Of a stretch of 64,000 nucleotides of DNA, positions 51,013 to 60,613 are shown piece by piece. Positions within the stretch are counted from its first letter, which is position 1. The number at the start of each line of letters is the position of its first letter. Position numbers and translations under genes: made by a program. This DNA comes from JBBIPA01 sp963775935. GTDB lineage: Bacteria > Chloroflexota > Dehalococcoidia > GIF9 > UBA5629. A model generated the notes under the pieces. That model worked only from the letters and a program-made list of their open reading frames with translations, was not told where the DNA came from and did no database searches. The stretch lies in assembly GCA_963775935.1 (NCBI GenBank), contig CAVZKR010000004.1, forward strand, positions 248,001 through 312,000. The letters run 5' to 3'.

Positions 51013-52368
51013 TTAATCTATGGGTGCTTTAGGAATAAGCCCCTGTTTCATCAGGAGTTCTGTGGTCTCCCTGGCATTCTTAATCATCGCTTCCGCTGTC
51101 TTGGTAAGCTCCTCGCGGGTTTTCTTTAACCGGGCAACACCCTGTTCCTGAGCTTTCATGCCAACTGCTACCGCCTCTCGAACGAATACATCCCACTCCC
51201 CCATAGTTGGCGCAATGTTATCTTCAGTTATGCCGCGGTCCTCGGCACACTTGGCAAGCTCATACGCTGCAGCCAGGCACATCTCATCGGTAATCGTCTT
51301 GGCTCTCACATCCAGCGTACCGCGGAATATTGCAGGAAAGCCGGTGGAGTTATTTACCTGGTTGGGGAAATCAGACCTGCCGGTAGCTATAATCTTAGTT
51401 CCCGCTTCTTTGGCTTCCCAGGGCCAGATTTCGGGAATGGGATTAGCACAGGCAAAAATGATGGAATCTTTTGCCATTGTCTTCACCCACTCAGGCAGGA
51501 TAACACCTGGGCCGGACTTCGATAGAGAGATACAGACATCCATCCCCTTCAAAGCCTCTGCAATACCACCGCTCCTCTTATTCGGATTCGTTCTCTTGCA
51601 CAGGTCCCATTTGTAGGGATTCTGCTTCTGTTCCTTCTCCAGGTCAGCTCGATTGGTATGCAATGTACCCTTGCTATCGACGACAATGCAATTTTCCGGT
51701 TTAATGCCATGGACAAAAAGCAGTCGTAAAATAGCTACATTGGCGGCACCGATACCGATAACGGCAACGGTAGCTTTATCCTTATTTTTACCTACGATTT
51801 TCAAGGCATTAACCAGGCCGGCGAGGGTAACAGCAGCAGTGCCCTGCTGGTCATCATGCCATACAGGAATTTCAGCCTCTTTTCTCAGTCTGTCCAGGAT
51901 ATAGAAACATTTGGGATTGGCAATATCCTCAAGATTAATACCGCCAAAAGAGGGTTGAATCAATTTCACTGCTTTAATAATCTCTTCGGGGTCCTTGGTA
52001 TCAAGGCAAATGGGTACAGCATCCACCCCACCCAGATATTTGAACAATAACGCCTTCCCCTCCATTACTGGCATGGCTGCTTCTGGACCTATATCACCCA
52101 GGCCCAGTACTCTGGTGCCGTCTGAAACCACGGCAACGGTATTCCACTTATTGGTGTACTCGTAGACCTTTTCCCTGTCCGCCTTTATCGCTTTACAGGG
52201 CTCAGCTACGCCAGGGCTGTACCAGATGGCGAAATCATTGAAATCGCGGATACAGCATCGGGGCACAGTTTGCATTTTGCCTCGATAGAAAGGATGCAAT
52301 ATCATGGCATCCTTGCCTGGCTTCTGTGCCTGCGCCAGCAATTCCTCTTTAGTTACTTTTTGTGACAA
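51013..52368 (-). CDS. NAD(P)-dependent malic enzyme
   Basis: Decarboxylates malate to pyruvate and CO2 (or the reverse), linking C4 and C3 pools; 451 residues. N-terminal catalytic domain has YSPGVAEPCKAI and the Asp/Lys catalytic set in VSDGTRVLGLGDIGP, LFKYLGGVDAVPI; the NAD(P)-binding GIGAANVAILRLL follows near 215. The domain order is that of the short bacterial type without a phosphotransacetylase C-terminal fusion. TTG start, AGGAGG six bases upstream. It overlaps the end of the isocitrate dehydrogenase gene by 20 bases. Confidence 0.92.
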   Translation of the reverse strand: MSQKVTKEELLAQAQKPGKDAMILHPFYRGKMQTVPRCCIRDFNDFAIWYSPGVAEPCKAIKADREKVYEYTNKWNTVAVVSDGTRVLGLGDIGPEAAMPVMEGKALLFKYLGGVDAVPICLDTKDPEEIIKAVKLIQPSFGGINLEDIANPKCFYILDRLRKEAEIPVWHDDQQGTAAVTLAGLVNALKIVGKNKDKATVAVIGIGAANVAILRLLFVHGIKPENCIVVDSKGTLHTNRADLEKEQKQNPYKWDLCKRTNPNKRSGGIAEALKGMDVCISLSKSGPGVILPEWVKTMAKDSIIFACANPIPEIWPWEAKEAGTKIIATGRSDFPNQVNNSTGFPAIFRGTLDVRAKTITDEMCLAAAYELAKCAEDRGITEDNIAPTMGEWDVFVREAVAVGMKAQEQGVARLKKTREELTKTAEAMIKNARETTELLMKQGLIPKAPID

Positions 52369-53452
52369 GACAGTCCTCCTTAAGTTTATTTATCACAGCA
52401 TCGGCAACTTGCGAGGTGCCTGCTGGATTACGACTTTGCTTCGGCTTTAAATCATAGGTAACATCTTTACCTTCAGCAATGACACTGGCTATGGCTTCTT
52501 CCAACCTGTCCGCAGCATCTTTCTCCTCGAGATGACGCAGCATCATCACCGCAGAGAGCATCATCGCCATGGGATTGACCTTGTTATGACCGGTGTGTTT
52601 GGGAGCACTGCCATGTGTAGGCTCGAAAACAGCCGCCTCGTTCCCAATATTAGCTCCGGGAGCCAGTCCCAATCCACCAATCAATCCCGCACAAAGGTCG
52701 GAAACAATATCACCATAGAGGTTTGGCAATACAATCACATCAAAGGATTGAGGATTCGTTACCAGACGCATGCATAAGGCATCGATAACCACCTCTTCAA
52801 ACCCGATATCCGGGTACTCCCTGGCTACCTCTCGGGCAATAGACAGGAAGAGACCATCGGAAAATTTGAGGATGTTTGCCTTATGACCGGCAGTAACTTT
52901 CTTTCTGTTGTTAGCTCGGGCATAGTCAAAAGCGTACTTTGCGATCCGTCTTGAGCCTGTCTCAGAAATCATCTTGATGCTGAAGCCAGAATCTTTATTG
53001 ACCTTTGCGCTACTAGAGCTTTGAATAAGTTCTAGAAGCTTCTGTGCTTCCGTCGTACCTTTAGCAAATTCAATACCAGTATAGAGGTCTTCCGTATTCT
53101 CCCTGACCACGACAATATCGACGTTACGAAAAGACGTCGGGGCACCACGATATATCTTGCAGGGACGAACACAGGCATAAAGGTCAAGGCTTTTACGGAG
53201 AGCCACATTGACACTGCGGAAACCAGTGCCTATAGGAGTAGTAACCGGGCCTTTTAGGGCTACCTTGTTCCTTCTTATAGAGATGAGGACGTCATCAGGG
53301 AGAGGTGTACCAAATCGAGGCAGTGCTTTCTCGCCAACTATCCCGACATCCCAGGTAAATTGAACTCCAGTGGCTTCTAATACTCTTCGCGTTGCCTCGG
53401 TAACCTCAGGCCCTATACCATCCCCGGGTATAAGAGTTACCTTATACGGCAT
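52349..53452 (-). CDS. isocitrate dehydrogenase (IDH/IPMDH family)
   Basis: Oxidative decarboxylation of isocitrate to 2-oxoglutarate; 367 residues. GTGFRSVNVALRKSLDLYA with the Ser-x-Asn pair that binds the isocitrate gamma-carboxylate distinguishes it from isopropylmalate dehydrogenase; VVRENTEDLYTGIE and NLYGDIVSDLCAGLIGGLG are the other family signatures. The context between aconitase-type genes and malic enzyme supports the TCA assignment. No regulatory kinase is near. NAD rather than NADP specificity is likely but not proven. ATG after GAGGG. Confidence 0.9.
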   Translation of the reverse strand: MPYKVTLIPGDGIGPEVTEATRRVLEATGVQFTWDVGIVGEKALPRFGTPLPDDVLISIRRNKVALKGPVTTPIGTGFRSVNVALRKSLDLYACVRPCKIYRGAPTSFRNVDIVVVRENTEDLYTGIEFAKGTTEAQKLLELIQSSSSAKVNKDSGFSIKMISETGSRRIAKYAFDYARANNRKKVTAGHKANILKFSDGLFLSIAREVAREYPDIGFEEVVIDALCMRLVTNPQSFDVIVLPNLYGDIVSDLCAGLIGGLGLAPGANIGNEAAVFEPTHGSAPKHTGHNKVNPMAMMLSAVMMLRHLEEKDAADRLEEAIASVIAEGKDVTYDLKPKQSRNPAGTSQVADAVINKLKEDCLVTKSN

Positions 53453-53469
53453 CCCTCATGCTCCCATGG

Positions 53470-53982
53470 TCAGGTTTGCAGCTTGAAATCACCATGTTTC
53501 TTAATATACGAAATAAGCCCGCCCTTAGTAAGTATATCGAGCATTACCGGCGGGATTTTTCCAAACGTAAGCTGGATATTCTTGGTCAGGTCAGTAATTT
53601 TACCCGCTGGTAAGTTTACTACTAATATATCGTCTACGTCAATCTTATCGGTGTCACATATCAACACAGGCAATCCCTGGTTGATAGCATTCCTAAAAAA
53701 TATGCGAGCAACCGATTTTGCCAGGATAGCACTTACGCCGGCCATCTTAATTACCAGAGGCGCATGTTCCCGGCTGGAGCCAAGACCAAAGTTTTTGCCA
53801 GCAACGATAAAATCGCCATGCTGCACATTCGAAGCAAAAGTCTTGTCCGCATCCTCCATGACATGTCTGGCAAGCTCAGGCAAATTGCTTCTCAAGTGAG
53901 CATATCTGCCAGGTATAATGTGGTCGGTTGAGATATTATCACCGAACTTAAATGCTTTACCCTTTAACTCTACACTGGACAT
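53470..53982 (-). CDS. aconitase/isopropylmalate dehydratase small subunit
   Basis: Swivelling domain of a two-subunit [4Fe-4S] dehydratase, 170 residues. The signature GRYAHLRSNLPELARHVMED and VAGKNFGLGSSREHAPLVIK (substrate-binding GSSRE) are intact. LeuD and aconitase small subunits cannot be separated by this alone, but the operon holds isocitrate dehydrogenase and no leuA or leuB-type gene, so aconitase is preferred. It shares one base with the large-subunit stop. Confidence 0.9.
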   Translation of the reverse strand: MSSVELKGKAFKFGDNISTDHIIPGRYAHLRSNLPELARHVMEDADKTFASNVQHGDFIVAGKNFGLGSSREHAPLVIKMAGVSAILAKSVARIFFRNAINQGLPVLICDTDKIDVDDILVVNLPAGKITDLTKNIQLTFGKIPPVMLDILTKGGLISYIKKHGDFKLQT

Positions 53983-55235
53983 TATGTCATTTTCCTTGGA
54001 TCAGTAATTTCACCGGTGATAGCGGAAGCCGCAGCCGTGGCGGGACTGGCGAGATAGACTGAAGCCTCAGGATTGCCCATCCTGCCTTTGAAATTACGGT
54101 TTGCCGTCGATAAACAAACCTCATTGTCTGCCAATACACCTTGATGCAGCCCAAGACACGCTGCACAGCCCGGCGGCACTATGACCGCACCGGCCTTGAC
54201 CAGCGTTTGTATATAGCCAGCCTTAAGAGCCTCAACGAGCACCTGCCTGGATGCCGGCGCTACAATCAACCTGACATCAGAATGGCATACCTTATTTTTA
54301 AGAATAGACGCAGCCACAGCCAGGTCTTCGAGACGGCCATTGGTACAGGTACCGATAAAGACCTCATTTATTTTCGTCCCAGCCAGCGTACATGCTGGCG
54401 CCACATTGTCCACGAAATGTGGTTTAGCTACCATTGGCTCAAGTCCCGAAACATCGATAGGTAGTACTTGTTCGTAACTCGCATCGGAATCCGGAAATAA
54501 CGCCCGGTATTTATCGCCCCGTCCCTGAGCTGTTAAAAATTGTTTGGTTACGGTGTCGCTGGGGAAAAGCCCCACCTTGGCGCCGACCTCAATTGCCATA
54601 TTGGCTATAGTCATACGCTGGGCGATAGTCATTCTGGCTACAACCTCACCCTGAAATTCAAGAGCCTTGTAGGTAGCACCATCAGCTCCTAACCTGCCAG
54701 CAAGATAAAGCACCAGATCCTTGGCAGTAACCCACTTGTGAAATTTGCCCGTGACGGTAACCTTAAAACTTTCAGGCACGCGAAACCAGGTCTTGCCCAG
54801 GGCAAAAGCAATAGCAACATCACTCGAACCCATGCCAGTAGCAAACGCTCCCAGGGCGCCGCCAGTCACCGTATGAGAATCAGCACCCACAATAATATCT
54901 CCAGGATTGGCAAAACGTTCTGCTACGAGCTGATGGCAGACACCATTGCCACCTTCAAATAGTACACAGCCGGTTTCCTTAGCAAAGTTGCGTAAAAATT
55001 GCTGGTCGTTTGATAGCTGGCTATTGGGGCTGGGAACAGCATGGTCGATAAAGATAACGGTCTTCTGTGGATTGGCAAGCCGTTTCAGTGCGCTTTCCTG
55101 GAACTGCCGTATGGTGAGAGGGCCAGTGGTATCCTGAACAAAAGCCAGATCGATGGGAGCAATGACGATATCGCCAGCTCGTGCATCGACCCCTGATTTA
55201 TCACTGAGTAGTTTCTCGCTGAGGGTTTTTCCCAT
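53982..55235 (-). CDS. aconitase/isopropylmalate dehydratase large subunit
   Basis: Catalytic [4Fe-4S] subunit, 417 residues, of the small split-type aconitase family used by archaea and many Chloroflexota. Cluster ligands are in GTCTNGRLEDL (near 296) and PPGCAACLGLHQG (near 355-360); GADSHTVTGGALGAFATG is the conserved active-site segment. Function taken as citrate/isocitrate isomerisation from gene context. No citrate synthase lies in the window, so a Re-type or unlinked enzyme must supply citrate. Confidence 0.9.
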   Translation of the reverse strand: MGKTLSEKLLSDKSGVDARAGDIVIAPIDLAFVQDTTGPLTIRQFQESALKRLANPQKTVIFIDHAVPSPNSQLSNDQQFLRNFAKETGCVLFEGGNGVCHQLVAERFANPGDIIVGADSHTVTGGALGAFATGMGSSDVAIAFALGKTWFRVPESFKVTVTGKFHKWVTAKDLVLYLAGRLGADGATYKALEFQGEVVARMTIAQRMTIANMAIEVGAKVGLFPSDTVTKQFLTAQGRGDKYRALFPDSDASYEQVLPIDVSGLEPMVAKPHFVDNVAPACTLAGTKINEVFIGTCTNGRLEDLAVAASILKNKVCHSDVRLIVAPASRQVLVEALKAGYIQTLVKAGAVIVPPGCAACLGLHQGVLADNEVCLSTANRNFKGRMGNPEASVYLASPATAAASAITGEITDPRKMT

Positions 55236-55242
55236 TGGAAAC

Positions 55243-57170
55243 CTAACCGATTATAGCCATAATATCCCCACTACCCACCTTAGCGCCAGGCTTCAATTTT
55301 ATAGCCTTCATTGTACCAGATACCGGTGACTCTATGACATTTTCCATCTTCATAGCTTCCAGAATAACAATACCCGTACCTGATTGTACCAGCTCCCCTT
55401 CTTTCACCAAATACCGAATTATCGTGCCCGGTATGGGAGCCTTAATCGGGGTTTCTCCCACAGCGACCTCAGTTTCCTGCGGCGGAGCACCCTCCACCTT
55501 CTGCGTTTGCTGTGGTGAAGTATCTATCACAGACGCTGCTTTTGACGGCAGGGAAAGAGAAGCCTGTGCGGCTGCCAAAGCAGGAGAACCGCCTGCAGGT
55601 TCTACCTCAACTTGATAGTATTCGTCACCCACGTAGATATTGAATGACCTGACAGCTTTTCCTTTCATCGGAGCTTTCATGGCTACTTTCTCTACCAGCT
55701 TGCCAGCTTTTGCCCTGGCGATAAGAGCGTCTTCTCGTTTTACATCTTCAATGGTTTTAGGTTTGGTCTCCGGAGGCGGACTTTCCAATCCATACTTCCA
55801 CTTGAGAAACTGCATTCCCGTGGTGGGATAAAGGGCATAGATAAGCTCATCGCCTATATTCCTGGCAATACCTTTGGTCGCCTCTTTCGCCTTCGCTAAC
55901 TCCGGCTCAAGGATATCGGCAGGGCGACAGGTGATAGGCGTTTCACCACGAGAATATCCCTTGAGAATGAGTCTCTGCACTTCAGGGTCTATCGGAGCTG
56001 GCGGTTTACCATAGAGCCCGTAGACATAGTCCTTGGTCTGTCCGGAAACCATCTTATATCTGCCAAAAAGGACATTCTGCACCGCTTGCGCACCAATAAT
56101 CTGACTGGTAGGAGTAACCAGCGGTGGGTATCCTAACTCACGGCGAGTTCGAGGCAATTCAGCATATACTTCTTGTATGCGGTCAAGGGCTTTGGCCTCT
56201 TTTAGCTGAGCTACCATATTGGTAAACATGCCACCGGGAATCTGGTGCCACAGGACACCGGTATCTATCACTGACATCTTGGTCGTATCCAGGAAATCGC
56301 GATATTTCGGTGCTATAGACTCGAAGTATTCGCCGAGTTTGAGCAAATGCTCCAGATTCAAACCTGTATCTCGCTGCGTACCCCGGAGAGCTACTATCAT
56401 AGGCTCAATCGCCGGATGAGAGGTGCGCAGTGCAAACGGGGCGATACAGGTATCGAGAAAATCGACTCCCGCCTCTGCCGCTTTCAAAAAACTCATACAA
56501 GCCATGCCGCTGGTGAAATGGCTATGCAAATTCACCGGTATCGTGAGAGCCTGCTTCAAAGCCTTGACCAGGTTATAGGCATCATCCGGTGCAATAAGAC
56601 CCGCCATATCTTTGATGCAGAGGCTATCGGCACCCATATCCTGGATAATGAGTGCTTTCTTTACATAGTAATCAATAGTATAGACGGGACCGCCCAGCTT
56701 CGGTTCTGTCAATGAATAGCTCAATGCGCCCTGGATATGCTTGCCTTTATCTTTGATTGCCTTGAAGGCAGTGTGAAAATTGCGCTCGTCATTCACCGCA
56801 TCGAAAACACGGAAGACGTCGATGCCACAATCAGCAGCGTGATGCACAAAGGCAGTGACCACATCATCAGCATAATTGCGATACCCCACCAGGTTCTGCC
56901 CACGCAACAGCATTTGCAGCCTGGTATCCGGCATTAGCTTTTTTAAGATGCGAATCCTTTCCCAGGGGTCTTCATTCAAGAAACGGGTCATCACATCGAA
57001 GGTCGCCCCACCCCACACCTCCATAGACCAGAATCCTGCCTTGTTCATTTCCGGAGCAATGGCTTCGAGGTCAGCAGTCCGCACCGGGTGGCAAACAACG
57101 ATTGATGCCCATCGCGGAAGGTAAGGTCAGTTATTTTGACCGGGTTTATAAGTTTCTTTCTCGTTGCCAT
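55243..57170 (-). CDS. pyruvate carboxylase subunit B / oxaloacetate decarboxylase alpha (N-terminal frameshift)
   Basis: Carboxyltransferase plus biotin-carrier protein. The first 29 codons run from ATG 57170 and include VKITDLTFRDGHQSL, the catalytic DxTxRDGHQS motif; the frame is then lost at 57084 and the main 613-residue frame starts RTADLEAIAPEM. Inserting one base after 57084 restores a continuous R-M-R-T, giving 642 residues. The C-terminus has the biotinylation motif EAMKMENVI preceded by APIPGTI and an Ala/Pro-rich linker (VEGAPPQETEVAV). Neighbours are a carboxyltransferase alpha (mmdA-type) and a small subunit, so it could form a transcarboxylase or an oxaloacetate/methylmalonyl decarboxylase. 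Translation of the N-terminus is coupled to the small gene through TAATG. Confidence 0.88.
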
Positions 57171-57442
57171 TATTGCTCAACTCCGTATCCTGCAGATAAT
57201 CTACGATACGAATCCCGCCTGGTTCTTGTTGCCATCAGCCTCTCAAGACCGCAATACCTCCATGCACCATTGCCCGGATGAGTCATCATTTTCCTTGTAT
57301 TGGCTCGATGGTTCATTTGCGCCCAGTTCCCTAAAAGACGCCAGGAATTTAGCCCATCTCCAGAAGCGGTTTGAGCGCTTTCTTCCTCTCGAATATACGC
57401 AGTAACCGCCCCCATGATAGCTGCCAGAATTTTTGGCTTCAT
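57170..57442 (-). CDS. small subunit between carboxyltransferase and pyruvate carboxylase B genes
   Basis: A 90-residue basic protein. It begins MKPKILAAIMGAVTAYIREE, a hydrophobic-amphipathic helix seen in the small epsilon/delta-like subunits of acyl-CoA carboxylases and decarboxylases, and has a tail rich in Arg, Trp and Asn (SWRLLGNWAQMNHRANTRK). No clear membrane span, so it is not an ordinary OadG. Start is the second in-frame ATG, 57442; the earlier one overlaps the mmdA stop. It lies five bases after mmdA and shares one base with the next start. Assignment rests on context and pattern memory. Confidence 0.7.
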   Translation of the reverse strand: MKPKILAAIMGAVTAYIREEESAQTASGDGLNSWRLLGNWAQMNHRANTRKMMTHPGNGAWRYCGLERLMATRTRRDSYRRLSAGYGVEQ

Positions 57443-57446
57443 CTGT

Positions 57447-58997
57447 CTATAAAGGGATATTGCCATGTTTTTTCGGTGGGTTAGTATCGACCTTATTCTT
57501 CAATGTTTCCAGCGCTTTAATCAGCTTAGGTCTGGTGGTTCTGGGATCAATGACATCATCGAGATAACCTCTGCCAGCAGCTACATAGGGATTAGCAAAT
57601 TTTTCCCGATATTCGCCAATTAATTTCTGCCGTGTCTCTTCGGGGTGTTCTGATTTAGCAATAGTATCCTTAAAAATGATGTTCACTGCCCCATCAGGTC
57701 CCATCACTGCAATCTCCGCTGTCGGCCAGGCATAATTTATATCACCACGCAGGCACTTACTGCTCATAACGATATAGGCTCCGCCATATGCTTTACGGGT
57801 AATAACACTGATTTTAGGCACTGTAGCTTCAGCATACGCATAAAGAAACTTAGCGCCATGCCTGATGATTCCTCGATACTCCTGATCAGTGCCCGGCATA
57901 TATCCCGGCACATCGACGAAGGTAATTATGGGAATATTGAAACAATCGCAGAAACGGACGAACCTGGCACCTTTGTCCGAAGCATCAACATCGATAACGC
58001 CAGCATTAAATGATGGTTGCTGCGCCACAATACCGACACCATATCCACCCAGCCTGGCAAATCCCACCAGAAGATTGCGAGCAAACCTGCTGTGCACTTC
58101 CATAAAATCGCCGTTATCCACTACCTTGGTTATGACTTTTTTCATATCATAGACTTTGTTAGGGATGTCCGGGATAATGGTGAGCAGTTCCTCATCAGTT
58201 CGGTCCGGGGTATCCCCGGTATCGACATGCAGCGGCTCTTCCCGATTATTCTGAGGGATAAAGCTCAGCAATTGCCGTACCATTTCCAGGCATTGCTGGT
58301 CATTATCAGCGACAAAGTGACAGTTGCCCGTCTTGGTAGCATGAGTCATGGCACCGCCCAATTCCTCAAAACCGATCTCTTCACCAGTGACCGACTTGAT
58401 TACCGCAGGTCCCGTAATATACATCTGCCCTGTCCCTTTCACCATGAAAACAAAGTCGGTAATGGCAGGTGAGTATACAGCGCCGCCAGCGCAGGGTCCC
58501 ATGATTACTGATATTTGTGGAACGACACCTGAAAAAAGGGTGTTGCGGGTAAAAATCTCGCCATAGCCAGTAAGGCTATCCACCCCTTCCTGAATACGAG
58601 CGCCTCCTGAGTCCAGCAAGCCGATAACAGGAGCGCCAACCCTGGCTGCCATATCCATAACTTTGCATATCTTTTCCGACGCTATTTTTGACAGTGAACC
58701 GCCGAAGACCGTGAAATCCTGAGAATAGGCAAAAGCGTCTCGCCCATTGATTTTACCGTAGCCGGTAACCACAGAATCGCCCAAAAACTTCTGCTTCTCC
58801 AATCCGAAGTCGGTGCAGCTATGAATAGCGAACGGGTCTGTTTCTTCGAACGTGCCGGGGTCGAACAGCAGGGCAATGCGCTCACGGGCAGTAAGTTTGC
58901 CCTTCTGGTGTTGAGCCTCAACACGCTTGGGACCACCACCCGCAAGAGCCTGTTCTCTCATCTTCCCTAATTCAGTTGATTTATCCTGTGTTCCCAT
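57447..58997 (-). CDS. acyl-CoA carboxylase/decarboxylase carboxyltransferase subunit (MmdA/PccB-type)
   Basis: A 516-residue carboxyltransferase that moves the carboxyl from biotin to or from propionyl-CoA/acetyl-CoA. It has KLTARERIALLFDPGTFEE and the acyl-CoA-binding GLLDSGGARIQEGVDSL (oxyanion loop GGARIQ) plus DVPGYMPGTDQEYRGIIRHG and KAYGGAYIVMSSK in the C-terminal half. Start is ATG 58997 behind AAGGGAG. First gene of the minus-strand run, so its promoter probably lies in 59000-59060. Methylmalonyl-CoA decarboxylase/propionyl-CoA carboxylase beta are the most probable family names; the biotin carboxylase subunit is not in the window. Confidence 0.93.
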   Translation of the reverse strand: MGTQDKSTELGKMREQALAGGGPKRVEAQHQKGKLTARERIALLFDPGTFEETDPFAIHSCTDFGLEKQKFLGDSVVTGYGKINGRDAFAYSQDFTVFGGSLSKIASEKICKVMDMAARVGAPVIGLLDSGGARIQEGVDSLTGYGEIFTRNTLFSGVVPQISVIMGPCAGGAVYSPAITDFVFMVKGTGQMYITGPAVIKSVTGEEIGFEELGGAMTHATKTGNCHFVADNDQQCLEMVRQLLSFIPQNNREEPLHVDTGDTPDRTDEELLTIIPDIPNKVYDMKKVITKVVDNGDFMEVHSRFARNLLVGFARLGGYGVGIVAQQPSFNAGVIDVDASDKGARFVRFCDCFNIPIITFVDVPGYMPGTDQEYRGIIRHGAKFLYAYAEATVPKISVITRKAYGGAYIVMSSKCLRGDINYAWPTAEIAVMGPDGAVNIIFKDTIAKSEHPEETRQKLIGEYREKFANPYVAAGRGYLDDVIDPRTTRPKLIKALETLKNKVDTNPPKKHGNIPL

Positions 58998-59174
58998 CGA
59001 GCACTCCCTTTTCAACGTACGTGGAATATATCATATACGTAATTATGATTGTTTGATATTCTAACACAATCGACAGTATATTGGCTAAATAATAGCTTCA
59101 GAATTATCTTATTTCGTGAGAGTCACCTCCCTAGAGATGAGATATTCATAACTGTGGTACAATACTCAACTGGA

Positions 59175-60074
59175 ATGACGAACAAAATAACAAAAGCTTC
59201 CCTGACAAAGTGGCGCGAGTCTCACAGTATCGGCTCCACCGGTACTACCTGCTGCGGTAAAAAAACTTTCCGCTGGGGTGAGAGAACTTATGTCATGGGA
59301 ATCATTAATGTTTCTCCAGACTCATTCTCCGGCGATGGACTGGGGAATGTCGACGATGCTGTGGCACAAGCTCACCGCTTTGCTGCCGAGGGAGCCGATG
59401 TGATAGATATCGGCGGTGAATCTACCCGTCCTGGCACCACCCCACAATCTGTACAGGAAACTATAAAAACAGAACTGCACCGTGTTATGCCGGTTCTGCA
59501 AAAGCTTGCTGGCAAAATAGATATACCCATAAGTATCGACACTTACCACTACGAGGTTGCCCGGTCGGCTCTGGATACAGGCGCTCAGATGATCAACGAT
59601 ATCTGGGGGCTGAAGCGCGAACCAGAACTGGCGCAACTGGCGGCGGAGAGGAATGTGCCCATAATTTTAATGGCAAACCAGCGCGATGCACCACAGCGCC
59701 ACATTATGCCGACAATCATAGCGAACCTCAAATGGTCTACCGACACCGCCTTGAAAGCAGGAGTGCCCTGGGATAATATCATCATAGACCCCGGTATAGG
59801 CTTCGGCCCAACCTATGAGCAAAACCTTCGTATTATACGCAGGCTGAACGAGCTCAAGGTGCTGGGAAGGCCGATACTTCTGGCTACCTCACGAAAATCA
59901 GTAATCGGGCTTACCCTGAATTTGCCTCCCGACCAGCGTATTGAGGGGACGGCAGCTACTCTTGCCATCGGCATTGCCAAAGGGGCGGATATGGTGCGGG
60001 TACACGATGTTCGCGAAATGGTCCGTGTCTGCCGTATGAGCGATGCCATTGTGAGAGGACCCGTGCAGAGGTAA
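59175..60074 (+). CDS. folP: dihydropteroate synthase
   Basis: Joins p-aminobenzoate to the pterin pyrophosphate in folate synthesis. Core motifs are MGIINVSPDSFSGDG (pterin loop 1) , DIGGESTRPGTTPQ, ILMANQRD (variable third loop) and DPGIGFGPTYEQN. The start is ATG 59175; a longer frame from 59049 would overlap the divergent control region and adds an uncharacteristic N-terminus. About 40 residues precede the first conserved motif in the chosen model. 300 residues. First of the folP-folK-PTPS set. Confidence 0.93.
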   Translation: MTNKITKASLTKWRESHSIGSTGTTCCGKKTFRWGERTYVMGIINVSPDSFSGDGLGNVDDAVAQAHRFAAEGADVIDIGGESTRPGTTPQSVQETIKTELHRVMPVLQKLAGKIDIPISIDTYHYEVARSALDTGAQMINDIWGLKREPELAQLAAERNVPIILMANQRDAPQRHIMPTIIANLKWSTDTALKAGVPWDNIIIDPGIGFGPTYEQNLRIIRRLNELKVLGRPILLATSRKSVIGLTLNLPPDQRIEGTAATLAIGIAKGADMVRVHDVREMVRVCRMSDAIVRGPVQR

Positions 60075-60079
60075 AAGTA

Positions 60080-60613
60080 ATGGTAACTGCATATCTTGGT
60101 CTTGGCTCTAATCTGGGGGATAGAAAACAGAATCTCAGCAAAGCCCTGGAACTGCTCTCCAGGCAGGTAGCAATCGACCAGCTTTCCTCTCTCTACGAAA
60201 CAGAGCCAGTCGGCTTTAAAGACCAGCCTCTCTTCCTCAACGCTGTCTGCCGCATTACCACCACGTTAAATCCTGAAAAACTACTTGGTTGCGTCAAGGG
60301 AATTGAGACTGCCATAGGCAGAACTCCAAGCTTCCCTAACGCTCCCAGACCCATAGATATAGACATACTTTTTTATGGCGAGAGAACTGCCAGAAGTGAG
60401 GCACTAACTATCCCGCACCCCCGTTTGACTCAGCGGGCTTTCGTACTCATTCCGCTGGCTGAGATTGCACCCGATTTAGTACATCCTGGAAAGGGAAAAA
60501 CCATACGAGAACTATTGAATAACTTAGAGAACACCGAAGGGGTTCGAAAATGGGCTGACTCTGAAGCAAATATGAAAAACAAAAGGAGACGCCATGTATC
60601 AGGTATCAGTTGA
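60080..60613 (+). CDS. folK: 2-amino-4-hydroxy-6-hydroxymethyldihydropteridine pyrophosphokinase
   Basis: Activates hydroxymethyldihydropterin with ATP for DHPS; 177 residues. Motifs AYLGLGSNLGDRKQNLSKAL, YETEPVGFKDQPLFLNAV and RPIDIDILFYG are conserved, the last with the Mg-binding Asp pair. About 20 residues beyond the normal end overlap the next gene by 20 bases. No folB is fused or adjacent. Confidence 0.95.
   Translation: MVTAYLGLGSNLGDRKQNLSKALELLSRQVAIDQLSSLYETEPVGFKDQPLFLNAVCRITTTLNPEKLLGCVKGIETAIGRTPSFPNAPRPIDIDILFYGERTARSEALTIPHPRLTQRAFVLIPLAEIAPDLVHPGKGKTIRELLNNLENTEGVRKWADSEANMKNKRRRHVSGIS

Noticed and set aside
53470..55235. leuCD annotation for the dehydratase pair
   Set aside because: The neighbouring dehydrogenase has the isocitrate-type Ser-x-Asn motif and the operon has TCA genes but no leuA; aconitase fits better, though sequence alone does not exclude LeuCD activity.
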